From contig NZ_LZRP01000001.1 in the NCBI RefSeq assembly GCF_001678665.1, forward strand, positions 434,001 through 498,000: a DNA stretch of 64,000 nucleotides, read 5' to 3'. This stretch comes from Erythrobacter sp. QSSC1-22B. Lineage in GTDB: Bacteria > Pseudomonadota > Alphaproteobacteria > Sphingomonadales > Sphingomonadaceae. A program made the position numbers and the translations under genes. Positions within the stretch are counted from its first letter, which is position 1. Every line of letters starts with the position of its first letter. Below are positions 44,412-54,283 of this stretch, piece after piece. The notes under the pieces were generated by a model that was not told the origin of the DNA, did not search any database, and saw only the letters and a program-made list of their open reading frames with translations.

Positions 44412-45299
44412 TCAGCCCTCCTTGTTCTCGCCGGCGTCTTTGTCGACGCTCGGCGTGGTGCTGGTGTTCTCGTCAGCAGCGCCAGTTTCGGCATCGGCGC
44501 CGGCACTCTGCTGCTGCATCAGCTTTTCCTGCTGCTCGACCGAAACTTCCGGGTTCACGGCGTGATCGGCACTGCTCTCGATCAGGCCGGCATCGGCCTC
44601 GTCGTGAGCGAACTCGTCCTGATTACGGAACATCACACCGGGGAACGGCAGATCTTCGGAGTGCTTGATCTTGACGGAATCGCGAACCAGCATCCAGCCG
44701 TTCTTCGCGCCCGGGACCGAGCCCTTGACGAAGAGCAGGCCGCGTTCGGCGTCGGTGCGCACGATCTCGAGGTTCTGCTGGGTGCGCTGACGGTCGCCCA
44801 TGTGGCCGGCCATCTTCTTGCCCTTGAACACCTTGCCAGGATCCTGGCGCTGACCCGTCGAACCGTGCGAACGGTGCGAGAGTGAGACGCCGTGGGTGGC
44901 GCGCAGACCACCGAAGTTCCAGCGCTTCATGGCGCCGGCGAAGCCCTTGCCCTGCGTATGTCCGGTGATGTCGACCTTCTGGCCGGCAATGAAATGCTCG
45001 GCGGAGATCCGGGCGCCGACCGGCAGGAGGGCGTCTTCGCCATCCACGCGGAATTCGGCGACCTTCATCTTGAGGCCGACTTCAGCCTTGGCGAAAGCTT
45101 CGCGCTGCGGCTTGTTGACGTTCTTGTGCTTGGCTTCGCCGGCACCGAGCTGGACGGCAAAATAGCCATCACGATCGGCGGTGCGATGCAATGTAACCTG
45201 GCAGCCTTCCAGCGACAGAACGGTAACCGGCACGTGCCGACCGTCCTCCTGGAAGAGGCGGGTCATCCCGACTTTTTTCGCGATAACGCCTGTGCGCAT
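44412..45299 (-). CDS. rplC: 50S ribosomal protein L3 with a long acidic C-terminal tail
   Basis: The core to about residue 210 matches E. coli L3, including Gln150 in [16 protein letters not shown], the PrmB methylation site. The protein continues for another 85 residues, acidic and Gln/Ala/Ser/Glu-rich ([10 protein letters not shown], then [11 protein letters not shown]), giving 295 in total. The tail runs right up to rplD (3 bases), so it is not an annotation artefact. It begins 341 bases after rpsJ, an unusually large gap inside this operon. Confidence 0.96.
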   Translation of the reverse strand: MRTGVIAKKVGMTRLFQEDGRHVPVTVLSLEGCQVTLHRTADRDGYFAVQLGAGEAKHKNVNKPQREAFAKAEVGLKMKVAEFRVDGEDALLPVGARISAEHFIAGQKVDITGHTQGKGFAGAMKRWNFGGLRATHGVSLSHRSHGSTGQRQDPGKVFKGKKMAGHMGDRQRTQQNLEIVRTDAERGLLFVKGSVPGAKNGWMLVRDSVKIKHSEDLPFPGVMFRNQDEFAHDEADAGLIESSADHAVNPEVSVEQQEKLMQQQSAGADAETGAADENTSTTPSVDKDAGENKEG

Positions 45300-45640
45300 C
45301 GTCAGAACTCCTAAACAGAGGCACCCGGCCCATCCGGGTGCTTGCGAACAACCGGGTTCAACCCCGGCGGTCCAATTCAGCCCATTAATGCGATGCGAGC
45401 CCCGTCCGGGCCGAGTGCCCCGTCGGGCCGGATGGCCGTGGGAGCGAGACGGGGGACGCAGACCCAGATAAATCCGGCGGTATCCCTTACCTCAAAGAGC
45501 AACTTCGCTCTTCGAACGATATTTCCACGCTAGCGGAAAACTCGTGCCGCCGATGGGGCGGGCTTGAAATTCCCCGGTCGTTTAAGGTCCCACCGGGAGG
45601 ACCGGGCGCCGGGTAGATCCGGGGCCCCTCAGAAGCTCGC
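45300..45640 (-). other. 341-base spacer between rpsJ and rplC with hairpins
   Basis: No gene seen. A perfect 8-bp hairpin (45321-45328 with 45334-45341, 5-base loop) lies 22 bases before the rplC start, ahead of its TTTAGGAG ribosome site; GC-rich direct repeats occupy 45400-45440. A 20-base hairpin (45633-45652) straddles the rpsJ stop. The spacer could be a regulatory leader inside the S10 operon. Confidence 0.45.
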
Positions 45641-45952
45641 TCAGGCGAGCTTGATTTCGACGTTAACGCCGGCAGCAAGGTCGAGCTTCATCAGCGCGTC
45701 GACCGTCTGGGCGTTCGGCTGCACAATGTCCAGCAGTCGCTTGTAAGTGCGCACCTCGAACTGCTCGCGCGACTTCTTGTCGATGTGCGGGCCGCGGTTC
45801 ACGGTGAACTTCTCGATACGCGTCGGCATGGGAATGGGGCCACGAATAAGAGCACCCGTGCGACGCGCGGTTTCGGCGATTTCGCCAGTAGCCTGGTCGA
45901 GAACGCGGTGGTCGAACGCCTTGAGGCGAATGCGGATATTCTGTGCTTCCAT
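45641..45952 (-). CDS. rpsJ: 30S ribosomal protein S10
   Basis: 103 residues, also the NusE partner in antitermination. [29 protein letters not shown] and [36 protein letters not shown] are diagnostic. Start ATG at 45952 has AGGT nearby. A terminator-like hairpin stands just upstream, between tuf and this gene. Confidence 0.98.
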   Translation of the reverse strand: MEAQNIRIRLKAFDHRVLDQATGEIAETARRTGALIRGPIPMPTRIEKFTVNRGPHIDKKSREQFEVRTYKRLLDIVQPNAQTVDALMKLDLAAGVNVEIKLA

Positions 45953-45995
45953 TACCTATACCGATGCGAAAGAGCCAAGGAAGCCCGGAAGCTTC

Positions 45996-46043
45996 CAAAA
46001 AAAGAGAACCGCCCCACCCAACCGATAAACCGGTGAGGGGCGG
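45996..46043 (-). terminator. Intrinsic terminator or attenuator between tuf and rpsJ
   Basis: Minus-strand stem CCGCCCC/GGGGCGG (46037-46043 with 46009-46015), with an inner 4-bp stem, followed by TTCTCTTTTTTT. It would end most tuf transcripts and leave only about 45 bases for an rpsJ promoter. Confidence 0.75.
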
Positions 46044-46057
46044 CCCTCCTCAAACTT

Positions 46058-46106
46058 TAGAGCGCGCGCCGGGGGAGACGAATCTCCCGTCGCGACGCGC
46101 GCTCTA
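46058..46106 (-). terminator. Large compound hairpin immediately after the tuf stop
   Basis: An 11-bp perfect stem (46058-46068 with 46096-46106) encloses a 6-bp stem (46073-46078 with 46083-46088) closed by a CGAA tetraloop. It begins 2 bases after the TAA of tuf. No T-run of its own; the proper terminator follows, so it may stabilise the tuf 3' end. Confidence 0.55.
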
Positions 46107-46108
46107 TA

Positions 46109-47299
<1,191 letters not shown>

Positions 47300-47389
47300 T
47301 TTACTCTAACCTCTGTTCAAAAATTGAATCTGTGCGGGGAAATGCGGCACCCGCCGAAACAGGCGCCGCCCCTAAACGCTCGCTTGCGG

Positions 47390-49483
47390 TTAGGCAAGCT
47401 TCTCCTTGACGTCCTGTGCAACGCTCGCGGGCACTTCTTCATAATGAGAGAACTGCATCGAGTAATTTGCACGGCCCTGGCTGAACGAACGCAGCTCGTT
47501 CACGTAACCGAACATGTTGGCGAGAGGCACCATGGCTTCGACTGCCTGGGCATTGCCGCGCGTGTCGGTGCCCTGGATCTGGCCACGGCGCGAATTAAGA
47601 TCGCCAATAACATCGCCAAGATAATCGTCCGGGGTAATGACTTCAACCTTCATCACCGGCTCGAGCAGCTTGATACCGCCACGTTCCGCCGCTTCACGCA
47701 TTGCACCCTTCCCGCAGATCTCGAACGCCACGGTCGAGGAGTCGACATCGTGATAGGCGCCGTCGGTCAGATGGACGGTGAAATCGATGATCGGGAAGCC
47801 GATCAGATAGCCGCTCGCAGCTTGCTCGCGGATCCCCTTTTCAAGCGACGGGATATATTCCTTGGGAATGTTACCGCCCTTGATGCTGTCCTCGAACACA
47901 ATGCCCTGACCGCGCTCACCCGGTGTGAAGGTTGCCTTGGCACGGGCGAACTGCCCGGTACCGCCGGATTGCTTCTTGTGGGTGTAATCGACGTCGATCG
48001 TGCGGCCGAGCGATTCCCGGTACGCAACCTGCGGCGCGCCGACATTGGCTTCGACCTTGAATTCGCGCTTCATGCGATCGACCAGGATGTCGAGGTGAAG
48101 CTCGCCCATGCCCTTGATGATCGTCTGGCCCGATTCGTGGTCGGTCGAGACGCGGAACGAGGGATCCTCGGCAGCCAGGCGATTGAGCGCGACGCCCATC
48201 TTTTCCTGGTCGGCCTTGGTCTTGGGTTCCACCGACAGTTCGATGACCGGCTCGGGGAATTCCATCCGCTCGAGGATGATCGGATGCGCCGTGTCGCACA
48301 GCGTGTCGCCGGTCGTGGTGTCCTTCATCCCGGCAATGGCGACGATGTCGCCAGCGAACGCCTCATCGATGTCCTCGCGGTTGTTCGAGTGCATCAGCAG
48401 CATGCGGCCGATCTTTTCCTTCTTCTCCTTCACCGAGTTGAGCACCTGGCCCTTGACCAGCTTGCCCGAATAGATGCGGGTGAAGGTGAGCGAGCCGACG
48501 AAGGGATCGTTCATGATCTTGAACGCCAATGCGCTGAACGGCGCGTCGTCCGACGAGGCGCGGCTCGCGGTCTCTTCGCTGTTGGGGATGATCCCCTCGA
48601 TCGCGGGAACGTCGGTCGGCGACGGCATGTAGTCGACCACCGCGTCGAGCAGGGGCTGGACGCCCTTGTTCTTGAACGCCGAGCCGCACACGACGGGAAC
48701 GAAGGCGCGCGCCAGCGTGCCCTTGCGGATCAGCTTCTTGATGGTGGCGACATCGGGCATTTCGCCTTCGAGATAGGCTTCCATCACCGCATCGTCCTGG
48801 TCGACGACCAGCTCGATCAGCCGCTCGCGGTATTCCGCAGCCTTCTCGACCAGATCTTCGGGGATATCGACGTAGTTGAACTCGGCACCGAGGCTCTCGT
48901 CTTCCCAGACGATGCCGCGGTTGTTGACCAGATCGACGACGCCCTTGAGGCCGCCTTCCATGCCGATCGGCAGGTACAGCACCAGCGGCACCGCACCGAG
49001 GCGGTCGATGATCGACTGGACGCAATAGTAGAAATCGGCGCCGGTGCGGTCGAGCTTGTTGATGAAGCACATCCGGGGGACGCCGTACTTGTCGGCCTGG
49101 CGCCAGACGGTCTCGGACTGCGGCTCCACGCCCGCGACGCCGTCGAACACTGCAACCGCGCCGTCGAGCACGCGCAGGCTACGCTCGACCTCGATGGTGA
49201 AGTCGACGTGTCCGGGGGTGTCGATGATGTTGATGCGGTGCTTGGGGCCCTTGCCGTCTTCGGCCGCCCAGAAGGTGGTCGTCGCCGCCGAGGTGATGGT
49301 GATCCCGCGTTCCTGCTCCTGCTCCATCCAGTCCATGGTCGCGGCGCCGTCGTGGACTTCGCCGATCTTGTAGGACTTGCCGGTGTAATACAGGATGCGT
49401 TCGGTCGTGGTGGTCTTGCCGGCATCGATGTGCGCCATGATGCCGATGTTGCGGTAACGCTCGAGCGGATACTCGCGGGCCAT
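47390..49483 (-). CDS. fusA: Elongation factor G
   Basis: Translocation GTPase, 697 residues with the usual five domains. GTP-binding [20 protein letters not shown] near the start, [33 protein letters not shown], and C-terminal [18 protein letters not shown]. It sits after rpsG, separated by a 158-base spacer occupied by a palindromic repeat element. Confidence 0.99.
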   Translation of the reverse strand: MAREYPLERYRNIGIMAHIDAGKTTTTERILYYTGKSYKIGEVHDGAATMDWMEQEQERGITITSAATTTFWAAEDGKGPKHRINIIDTPGHVDFTIEVERSLRVLDGAVAVFDGVAGVEPQSETVWRQADKYGVPRMCFINKLDRTGADFYYCVQSIIDRLGAVPLVLYLPIGMEGGLKGVVDLVNNRGIVWEDESLGAEFNYVDIPEDLVEKAAEYRERLIELVVDQDDAVMEAYLEGEMPDVATIKKLIRKGTLARAFVPVVCGSAFKNKGVQPLLDAVVDYMPSPTDVPAIEGIIPNSEETASRASSDDAPFSALAFKIMNDPFVGSLTFTRIYSGKLVKGQVLNSVKEKKEKIGRMLLMHSNNREDIDEAFAGDIVAIAGMKDTTTGDTLCDTAHPIILERMEFPEPVIELSVEPKTKADQEKMGVALNRLAAEDPSFRVSTDHESGQTIIKGMGELHLDILVDRMKREFKVEANVGAPQVAYRESLGRTIDVDYTHKKQSGGTGQFARAKATFTPGERGQGIVFEDSIKGGNIPKEYIPSLEKGIREQAASGYLIGFPIIDFTVHLTDGAYHDVDSSTVAFEICGKGAMREAAERGGIKLLEPVMKVEVITPDDYLGDVIGDLNSRRGQIQGTDTRGNAQAVEAMVPLANMFGYVNELRSFSQGRANYSMQFSHYEEVPASVAQDVKEKLA

Positions 49484-49554
49484 GTCTAATTCCTCGGTTC
49501 GTGTCGGGGGCCCGGATCGGGTCGCCCCCCATATGGTGCTTCGTGTGACCTTAT

Positions 49555-49632
49555 GAAGACCGCCCCGCGCCCGTTCGTCTCGGCTCGTCTTGCGACAGGC
49601 TCGGCACGAACGGAACGCGGGGTCCGGTCTTC
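49555..49632. repeat. REP-like imperfect palindrome between rpsG and fusA
   Basis: Nested arms pair in order: 49555-49562 with 49625-49632, 49563-49569 with 49616-49622, and 49571-49578 with 49606-49613, with only small bulges. The minus strand contains CGTTCGTGCCGAGCCTGTCG, which resembles a family of intergenic repeats common in sphingomonad genomes (from memory, not checked). It overlaps neither gene. Confidence 0.65.
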
Positions 49633-49641
49633 AGGCCCGCA

Positions 49642-50112
49642 TTACCAGCGGTAGTGCGAGAAGGCGCGGTTGGCGTCCGCCATGCGGTGGGCGTCTTCGC
49701 GCTTCTTGACCGCGTTGCCGCGGTTGTTGGCGGCATCCATCAGCTCGCCGGAAAGGCGCGCCGACATGGTGGTCTCGGGACGGCCGCGGGCCGCCGAGAT
49801 GACCCAGCGCATCGCGAGCGCCTGGGCGCGCTCGGGGCGCACCTCGACCGGCACCTGATAGGTGGCACCGCCGACGCGGCGCGAACGCACCTCGACCTGC
49901 GGCTTCACGTTCTCGAGCGCGGTGTGGAACAGCTCGATCGGGTTGGCCTTGGCCTTTTCCTCGACGGAGGCGAGCGCGGTGTAGACGATCCCTTCCGCGA
50001 CCGCTTTCTTGCCGTCGAGCATGAGGTTGTTCATGAACTTCGACAGGGTCTGATCCCCGAACTTGGGATCGGGCAGGATGACCCGCTTTTCGGGACGACG
50101 ACGACGTGACAT
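49642..50112 (-). CDS. rpsG: 30S ribosomal protein S7
   Basis: 156 residues, head-assembly protein and, in E. coli, feedback repressor acting between rpsL and rps[37 protein letters not shown] and the C-terminal [21 protein letters not shown] are diagnostic. The upstream spacer carries a very strong inverted repeat. Confidence 0.98.
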   Translation of the reverse strand: MSRRRRPEKRVILPDPKFGDQTLSKFMNNLMLDGKKAVAEGIVYTALASVEEKAKANPIELFHTALENVKPQVEVRSRRVGGATYQVPVEVRPERAQALAMRWVISAARGRPETTMSARLSGELMDAANNRGNAVKKREDAHRMADANRAFSHYRW

Positions 50113-50146
50113 ATTTCTAAACTCCCTTGGAGTTTGGGCCTCGGGT

Positions 50147-50222
50147 CCGGCCCTCTCCCCCGCCCAGCCACCCGATACCGTATCGGGTTATAATCGGGTG
50201 GCTGGGCGGGGGAGAGGGCCGG
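50147..50222. repeat. 30-bp perfect inverted repeat between rpsL and rpsG
   Basis: Arms 50147-50176 and 50193-50222 are exact reverse complements over 30 bases, separated by 16 bases. One arm begins CCGGCCCTCTCCCCCGCC. A shorter alternative hairpin (50171-50177 with 50181-50187) uses the same bases. No T-run follows. Very GC-rich, and would form a strong hairpin in the mRNA 35 bases before the rpsG start. Confidence 0.9.
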
Positions 50223-50326
50223 TGCCGCATAGGGAGGGACGGATGTCCCGACCGCACGCAACAAAAACCAACACACCCACAAAAAACTAAAACCTCACCG
50301 CAAAGCTCGCGCTCGCGGCACGTTCC

Positions 50327-50698
50327 TTACTTCGGCCGCTTGGCCCCGTACTTGGAACGCGACTTGCGGCGATCCTTGACGCCCTGCGTATCGAGCACGC
50401 CGCGCAGCACGTGGTAGCGCACGCCGGGAAGATCGCGGACACGACCGCCGCGGATCAGCACGACGCTGTGCTCCTGGAGGTTGTGGCCCTCGCCGGGGAT
50501 GTAGGAGATGACCTCGCGCTGGTTGGTCAGGCGAACCTTGGCCACCTTGCGCAATGCCGAGTTCGGCTTCTTCGGGGTCGTGGTATAAACACGGGTGCAA
50601 ACGCCGCGCTTCTGCGGGTTCTGCTCCATCGCAGGGACCTTGGACTTGGCCTTCTGCGGAACGCGGCCCTTGCGGACCAGCTGGTTGATCGTCGGCAT
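50327..50698 (-). CDS. rpsL: 30S ribosomal protein S12, with Arg88
   Basis: Decoding-centre protein, 123 residues. [20 protein letters not shown] holds the wild-type Lys43. In [16 protein letters not shown], residue 88 is Arg where E. coli and many bacteria have Lys; the codon is CGC. First gene of the str operon; its leader contains a 10-bp hairpin 25 bases before the ATG. Confidence 0.98.
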   Translation of the reverse strand: MPTINQLVRKGRVPQKAKSKVPAMEQNPQKRGVCTRVYTTTPKKPNSALRKVAKVRLTNQREVISYIPGEGHNLQEHSVVLIRGGRVRDLPGVRYHVLRGVLDTQGVKDRRKSRSKYGAKRPK

Positions 50699-50722
50699 GA
50701 TTTCTCACTTCACCTTCGTTTT

Positions 50723-50748
50723 CCGGTCATGCGGTAGTGCATGACCGG
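50723..50748 (-). promoter_or_regulatory. Perfect 10-bp hairpin in the rpsL leader
   Basis: 50723-50732 pairs with 50739-50748, loop of 6. It lies about 25 bases upstream of the rpsL ATG, just 5' of GAAGGTGAAGTGAG, the likely ribosome-binding stretch. It may modulate translation. Confidence 0.5.
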
Positions 50749-50859
50749 GGACGCCCCTTCCGGGCGCGAAACCGGTGCCCACTTTCGCTGAAGGGGCTCG
50801 GTCCATGCCAGTCAGGACTGATGGATTGGGCGGGACAGGGATGAAGGGTTATCGGCCAG

Positions 50860-50946
50860 TCCGTCATCCCGGCGAAAGCCGGAATATGGTTCCGCAAGCT
50901 CGAGGCGCGCGGAACGCGAATTCCGGCGCGGGGCCGGAACGACGAC
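50860..50946. repeat. REP-like palindrome in the rpsL upstream region
   Basis: CGTCATCCCGGCGAAAGCCG starts a unit whose CCGGC-GAAA-GCCGG hairpin (50869-50882) is a motif of dispersed palindromes common in proteobacterial intergenic DNA. A second GCCGG half-site near 50933-50943 lets the ends pair partially. Confidence 0.5.
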
Positions 50947-51159
50947 TGGACCTGAAACACTCCACCCGCGGCCCGCAAAAGCCACCGGGTTACTTTACCG
51001 GCTGCCCCGGGCGACCCACCCCCGCAAGGAGGCGACCGCCGCAATAGAAAAGAGCCTCGCGCTTGCTAGCGACAAGGCCCCGGGACGAACCGGCAATGTT
51101 CAGCTCTATCTGACCACCACAGGTTTCGCGCGGACGCGGGGCCTGTCGTGGATGGGGCG

Positions 51160-51188
51160 CGCTTAGGGGGATTCGGGGTGGGGGTCAA
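51160..51188 (-). promoter_or_regulatory. Promoter candidate of the str operon
   Basis: Minus-strand TTGACC, 17 bases, TAAGCG, followed by CGCC. The weaker second match before rpsM reads TTGACG-N17-TAAGCG-CGCC, so the same pattern recurs at a ribosomal operon. It would give a leader of about 450 bases. Confidence 0.45.
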
Positions 51189-51279
51189 GGTGTGGGTTGG
51201 GCGTGCGTCATCTAGCGAGAGGGTTGACGGACCCTTAAGTCCGGCGGAATGTCTTAGATTAAAGAACATGAGGGGCAAC

Positions 51280-52839
51280 ATGGTAAGAGCTGCAACGAAG
51301 AAGAAACCCGCTACCAAAAAGGCCATCGCGCCGGTGAGCGCCCCCGCTTATACACTTAAGCAGTTCTATCTCGACGACCACCCTAGAACCCTGTTCCCTC
51401 TAGATACAAATAAAATCCTAATTGAGAACGGTTCGAAAAAAATATCTGAATTCATTAACGAAATGATATCCGAAAATAGGCATTTCCTTCCTCAAAGAAC
51501 TGTCCATGCGAACAAAGACAGGTATCATCTCCGAAGGACGGCTAAGCTCGATCCAGTGGCAGAATACTACTTATACGACATTGTATTTCGTAATAGAAGT
51601 AGGTTCCGCAAACCGCATTCAGAAAAGAAAAAGCACTTTGGCTACAGATTTGAAGGAGGCAAGCCCCAGCACTCTTCGTCAAGCTATCGCAAGTTCAAAG
51701 AAACCGTTTGGGTTGAGGGAATATTTGAAGAGAATAGAAAGTATTTAAGCTTCGATATTGCCTCCTACTTCAACAATTTATACCATCACGACCTGAACGC
51801 GTGGTTCTCAGCTCTTGGCCTGAATGACCCTCAAGACTCTATAAACTTTGGTAAGTATCTAAGGGAGATTAATGCGGGGAGATCTTTAGATTGATTGCCC
51901 CAAGGCTTGTATCCTGCGAAAATGATCGGAAACGACTTTCTTCGATTTATTGAGGAAAACTGCTTGCTGAAATCCGAACATATTTATCGGTTTATGGATG
52001 ATATTTGCCTTGTAGATGAATCTCAGGCGATATTAAATCGAGACTTCGATTTAATACAGAGGCTTTTAGGTCAAAAGGGCTTGTCCATAAACTCGGCCAA
52101 AACATCTAGCGGCAAACCGGACGAGTTCGATTCAGCAGATGAGGACATTAACGAGCTTAAGAAAAAGCTACTTCAGCGGCGCCGAGAAGTTATCATTTCT
52201 CACTATGATGAGATCGATGAACCAGAGGACGAAACATCTGAACAAGGCGAGGATTTACCTCCCCTCACTGAGCAGGAAATCGAATTTGCTACAAGCCTCC
52301 TTGCTAGCGACCACGTGACTGAGGAGGACGCCGAATTAGTCCTTATCGTTATGAAAGACCACGTTAATCGGATTAAGGGTCACTTAAATCTCTTTGCGGA
52401 GAGATTTCCACACCTCGCTAAGAATTTCTATTTGCTTTGCGGTGAGGCTGACGACAAAGAACATGTCGCAGATGTCGTAAGGGACCTTCTCGTTTCAGAT
52501 AGCTTCGTCGGAGAATATCAGCTTTTTTGGTTCGGAATGATGTTAGACAGATATCTACTCGATACTTCGAAAGCTAAAGATATCACTTCTTTGCTTTATG
52601 ACCATGCCAATGCCACCGATATTACCAGAGCGAAGATTTTGGAGATTCAGGACAATCGTTTCGGACTGCCGGAATTTCGAGAGGGGTTCCTTCGCGAAGG
52701 TCGATCTGATTGGCTAGCTTGGTCATCTGCCGTTGGTTCGCTGGCGCTAGGCAAAGACGCCCGAAATTATCTCTTAGGATATTTCAAGAATGGTTCAGTT
52801 ATGAACGCATTGGTCGCCGATATTCTCGAGACGATGTAA
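51280..52839 (+). pseudogene. Defence-type reverse transcriptase interrupted by an in-frame TGA
   Basis: Two reading frames in the same phase (51280-51894 and 51895-52839) form one 519-codon RT. Catalytic Asp159 lies in YLSFDIASYFNNLYHHDL, FMDD at 238-241 and the thumb-like KGLSINSAKT at 266-275. The stop TGA is codon 205, immediately before LPQGLYPAK, the RT motif normally written GLPQG. The C-terminal half (about 300-519) is helical, in the manner of AbiA/AbiK and UG/DRT antiviral RTs; there is no maturase or group II intron domain. ATG 51280 has AGGGG upstream. AT-rich, unlike all neighbours, so horizontally acquired. The class is not assignable from memory. Confidence 0.8.
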
Positions 52840-52971
52840 TCCTTGGTGGGTCCAATATAGACGCTGCGTGTTGCCGTGCAACGCCATCGGCGTCGTTCCT
52901 GCGCTAGACCAAAGAGCCCGTTCAATGAAGCGTGAACCCGCCGCCCACACCGCACCTTGGCCTAAACTTCC

Positions 52972-53253
52972 CTAAACTTCCGCCTTCAGCCACTTCCCCG
53001 CGCCGCTGCTCAGCCCCTTGAACTTGGGCCAGCCCTCGGGCTCGTCCTCAAGCGGCGCGCAGAGCAGCGCGGTGCCTTCGGGCAATTGCCATTTGATGCG
53101 GTGGTAGAGCTTCGAGCGGGTCAGAGCCGAGCGGACCAGCCACAGCCCCTCGGCCAGCGGATGCGCGTCGCCGTGGAGTGTGAAACCCGCGGGCACCTGC
53201 GCGGCGGGGTCGTGCCAGAGGAGGTAGAGCGTCTCGGGTCCGGTATCCGCCAA
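52972..53253 (-). CDS. Hypothetical small protein downstream of the LysR gene
   Basis: A 93-residue soluble protein of unknown function (LYLLWHDPAAQVPAGFTLHGDAHPLAEGLWLVRSALTRSKLYHRIKWQLPEGTALLCAPL). No signal or membrane segment. It follows the LysR regulator by 4 bases on the same strand, so it is probably translated with it. Its stop lies within two tandem copies of CCTAAACTTC (52961-52980). High GC, so it belongs to the core chromosome and not the RT island. Confidence 0.6.
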   Translation of the reverse strand: MADTGPETLYLLWHDPAAQVPAGFTLHGDAHPLAEGLWLVRSALTRSKLYHRIKWQLPEGTALLCAPLEDEPEGWPKFKGLSSGAGKWLKAEV

Positions 53254-53257
53254 GCGC

Positions 53258-54073
53258 TCACTCCGCCTTGAGGAAATCCACCAGGTTCTTCACCTTGCGG
53301 GTGCGCCATTGCGGGAGCGGGGCGACCAGCCAGTAGGCGCGGCGGCCGGGCTCGGGGCCTTCGAGCACTTCGAGCCGGCCATCGGCGATCGCGTCCTTAA
53401 CCAGCAGTTCGGGGAGCACCGCGCGGCCCAGCCCGGCGAGCGCGCTCGACAGCGCCTGCCCGGCGTTGGAGACCGCGACATGCGGCTCGGCACCCTCGGG
53501 CAGCCCTGCGCCCCAGTCGATCCAGCGCTCGGGCGGCTTGCCCTTCGCCTTCCCCTTCCCTTCGGCGGGCTTGGCAACCGTGACGCGCGCGGCGGGGGCC
53601 AGCTCGACCCCCTCCAGCTCGCCCGGGCCATCGACCAGCCGCACCGCGCAATCGAGGTTCGCCTCGGTGAAATCGGCCAGCTCGTCGGCGACGAAGGAAA
53701 AGCGGACATCGGGGTATTCGCTCGCGAAGGCGGCCAGCCGCGGGGCGAGCCATTGCGCGTAGAACTCGCGCGGCGCGGCGATGGTGTAGCGGTCGCTCGC
53801 CTGCCCGGCCTGCATCGCCTGGACGCTCTCCTCGAACTTGAGGAAGCCCTCGCGCAAGGCATCGAGCCCCGCGCCGCCTTCCTCGGTCAGCTCGAGCCCC
53901 TTGCTGGTGCGGCGGAACAGGACGGTGCCGAGGTGATCCTCGAGCGCGCGGATCTGCTGGCCGACCGCGGCGGGGGTGACCGCCAGCTCGTCCGCGGCGC
54001 GGGTGAAGCTGAGGTGCCGCGCGGCGGCATCGTAAACGCGCAGGGCGTTGAGGGGCAGATGGGTGCGCTTCAT
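53258..54073 (-). CDS. LysR family transcriptional regulator (GcvA-like)
   Basis: DNA-binding regulator of 271 residues. Winged-helix N-terminus LPLNALRVYDAAARHLSFTRAADELAVTPAAVGQQIRALEDHLGTVLFRRT is of the GcvA subtype; the remainder is a periplasmic-binding-like effector domain, shortened relative to the usual 300 residues, with a Lys/Gly-rich insertion near 170-185. The ligand and targets are unknown; the divergent spacer with four 15-bp repeats and the divergent ppk are candidates for control. Confidence 0.85.
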   Translation of the reverse strand: MKRTHLPLNALRVYDAAARHLSFTRAADELAVTPAAVGQQIRALEDHLGTVLFRRTSKGLELTEEGGAGLDALREGFLKFEESVQAMQAGQASDRYTIAAPREFYAQWLAPRLAAFASEYPDVRFSFVADELADFTEANLDCAVRLVDGPGELEGVELAPAARVTVAKPAEGKGKAKGKPPERWIDWGAGLPEGAEPHVAVSNAGQALSSALAGLGRAVLPELLVKDAIADGRLEVLEGPEPGRRAYWLVAPLPQWRTRKVKNLVDFLKAE

Positions 54074-54104
54074 GGTGCGGCCCGTCTAGGCAGTGGCGCT
54101 GTTC

Positions 54105-54164
54105 AGCACAAGCGGGGGCAGCACAGGCGAGGCCAGCACAGGCGGAGCGAGCACAAGCGGCTCT
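54105..54164. repeat. Four 15-bp iteron-like repeats between lysR and ppk
   Basis: AGCACARGCG begins at 54105, 54120, 54135 and 54150, an exact 15-bp period with variable last five bases. It lies in the divergent intergenic region, 32 bases from the LysR start. It may be a regulator-binding array. Confidence 0.6.
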
Positions 54165-54283
54165 GCCTTCCTGCGGCCTTGCGCCTAGTGTAACCGGTTC
54201 TTGACCGCTGCGTTACCATACTGGCGCGGCGGTGCGGCGAGCGTTACCAGCGCCGCCGAAACGAGAGGAGCCCGAGACCAGCG

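Larger units (their letters stand above)
50699..51279 (-). other. Long non-coding leader of the str operon and border of the RT island
   Basis: About 580 bases without a gene. In order from rpsL outward it holds a perfect hairpin (50723-50748), a REP-like palindrome (50860-50946), featureless GC-rich DNA, and the promoter candidate at 51160-51188. Composition turns AT-rich at about 51240, where the reverse transcriptase island begins. Confidence 0.5.

Noticed and set aside
51892-51915. TGA in the RT as selenocysteine
   Set aside because: No convincing hairpin with the right spacing follows the TGA; only a 3-bp stem (GCC/GGC) can form. No selenoprotein family of RTs is known to me.
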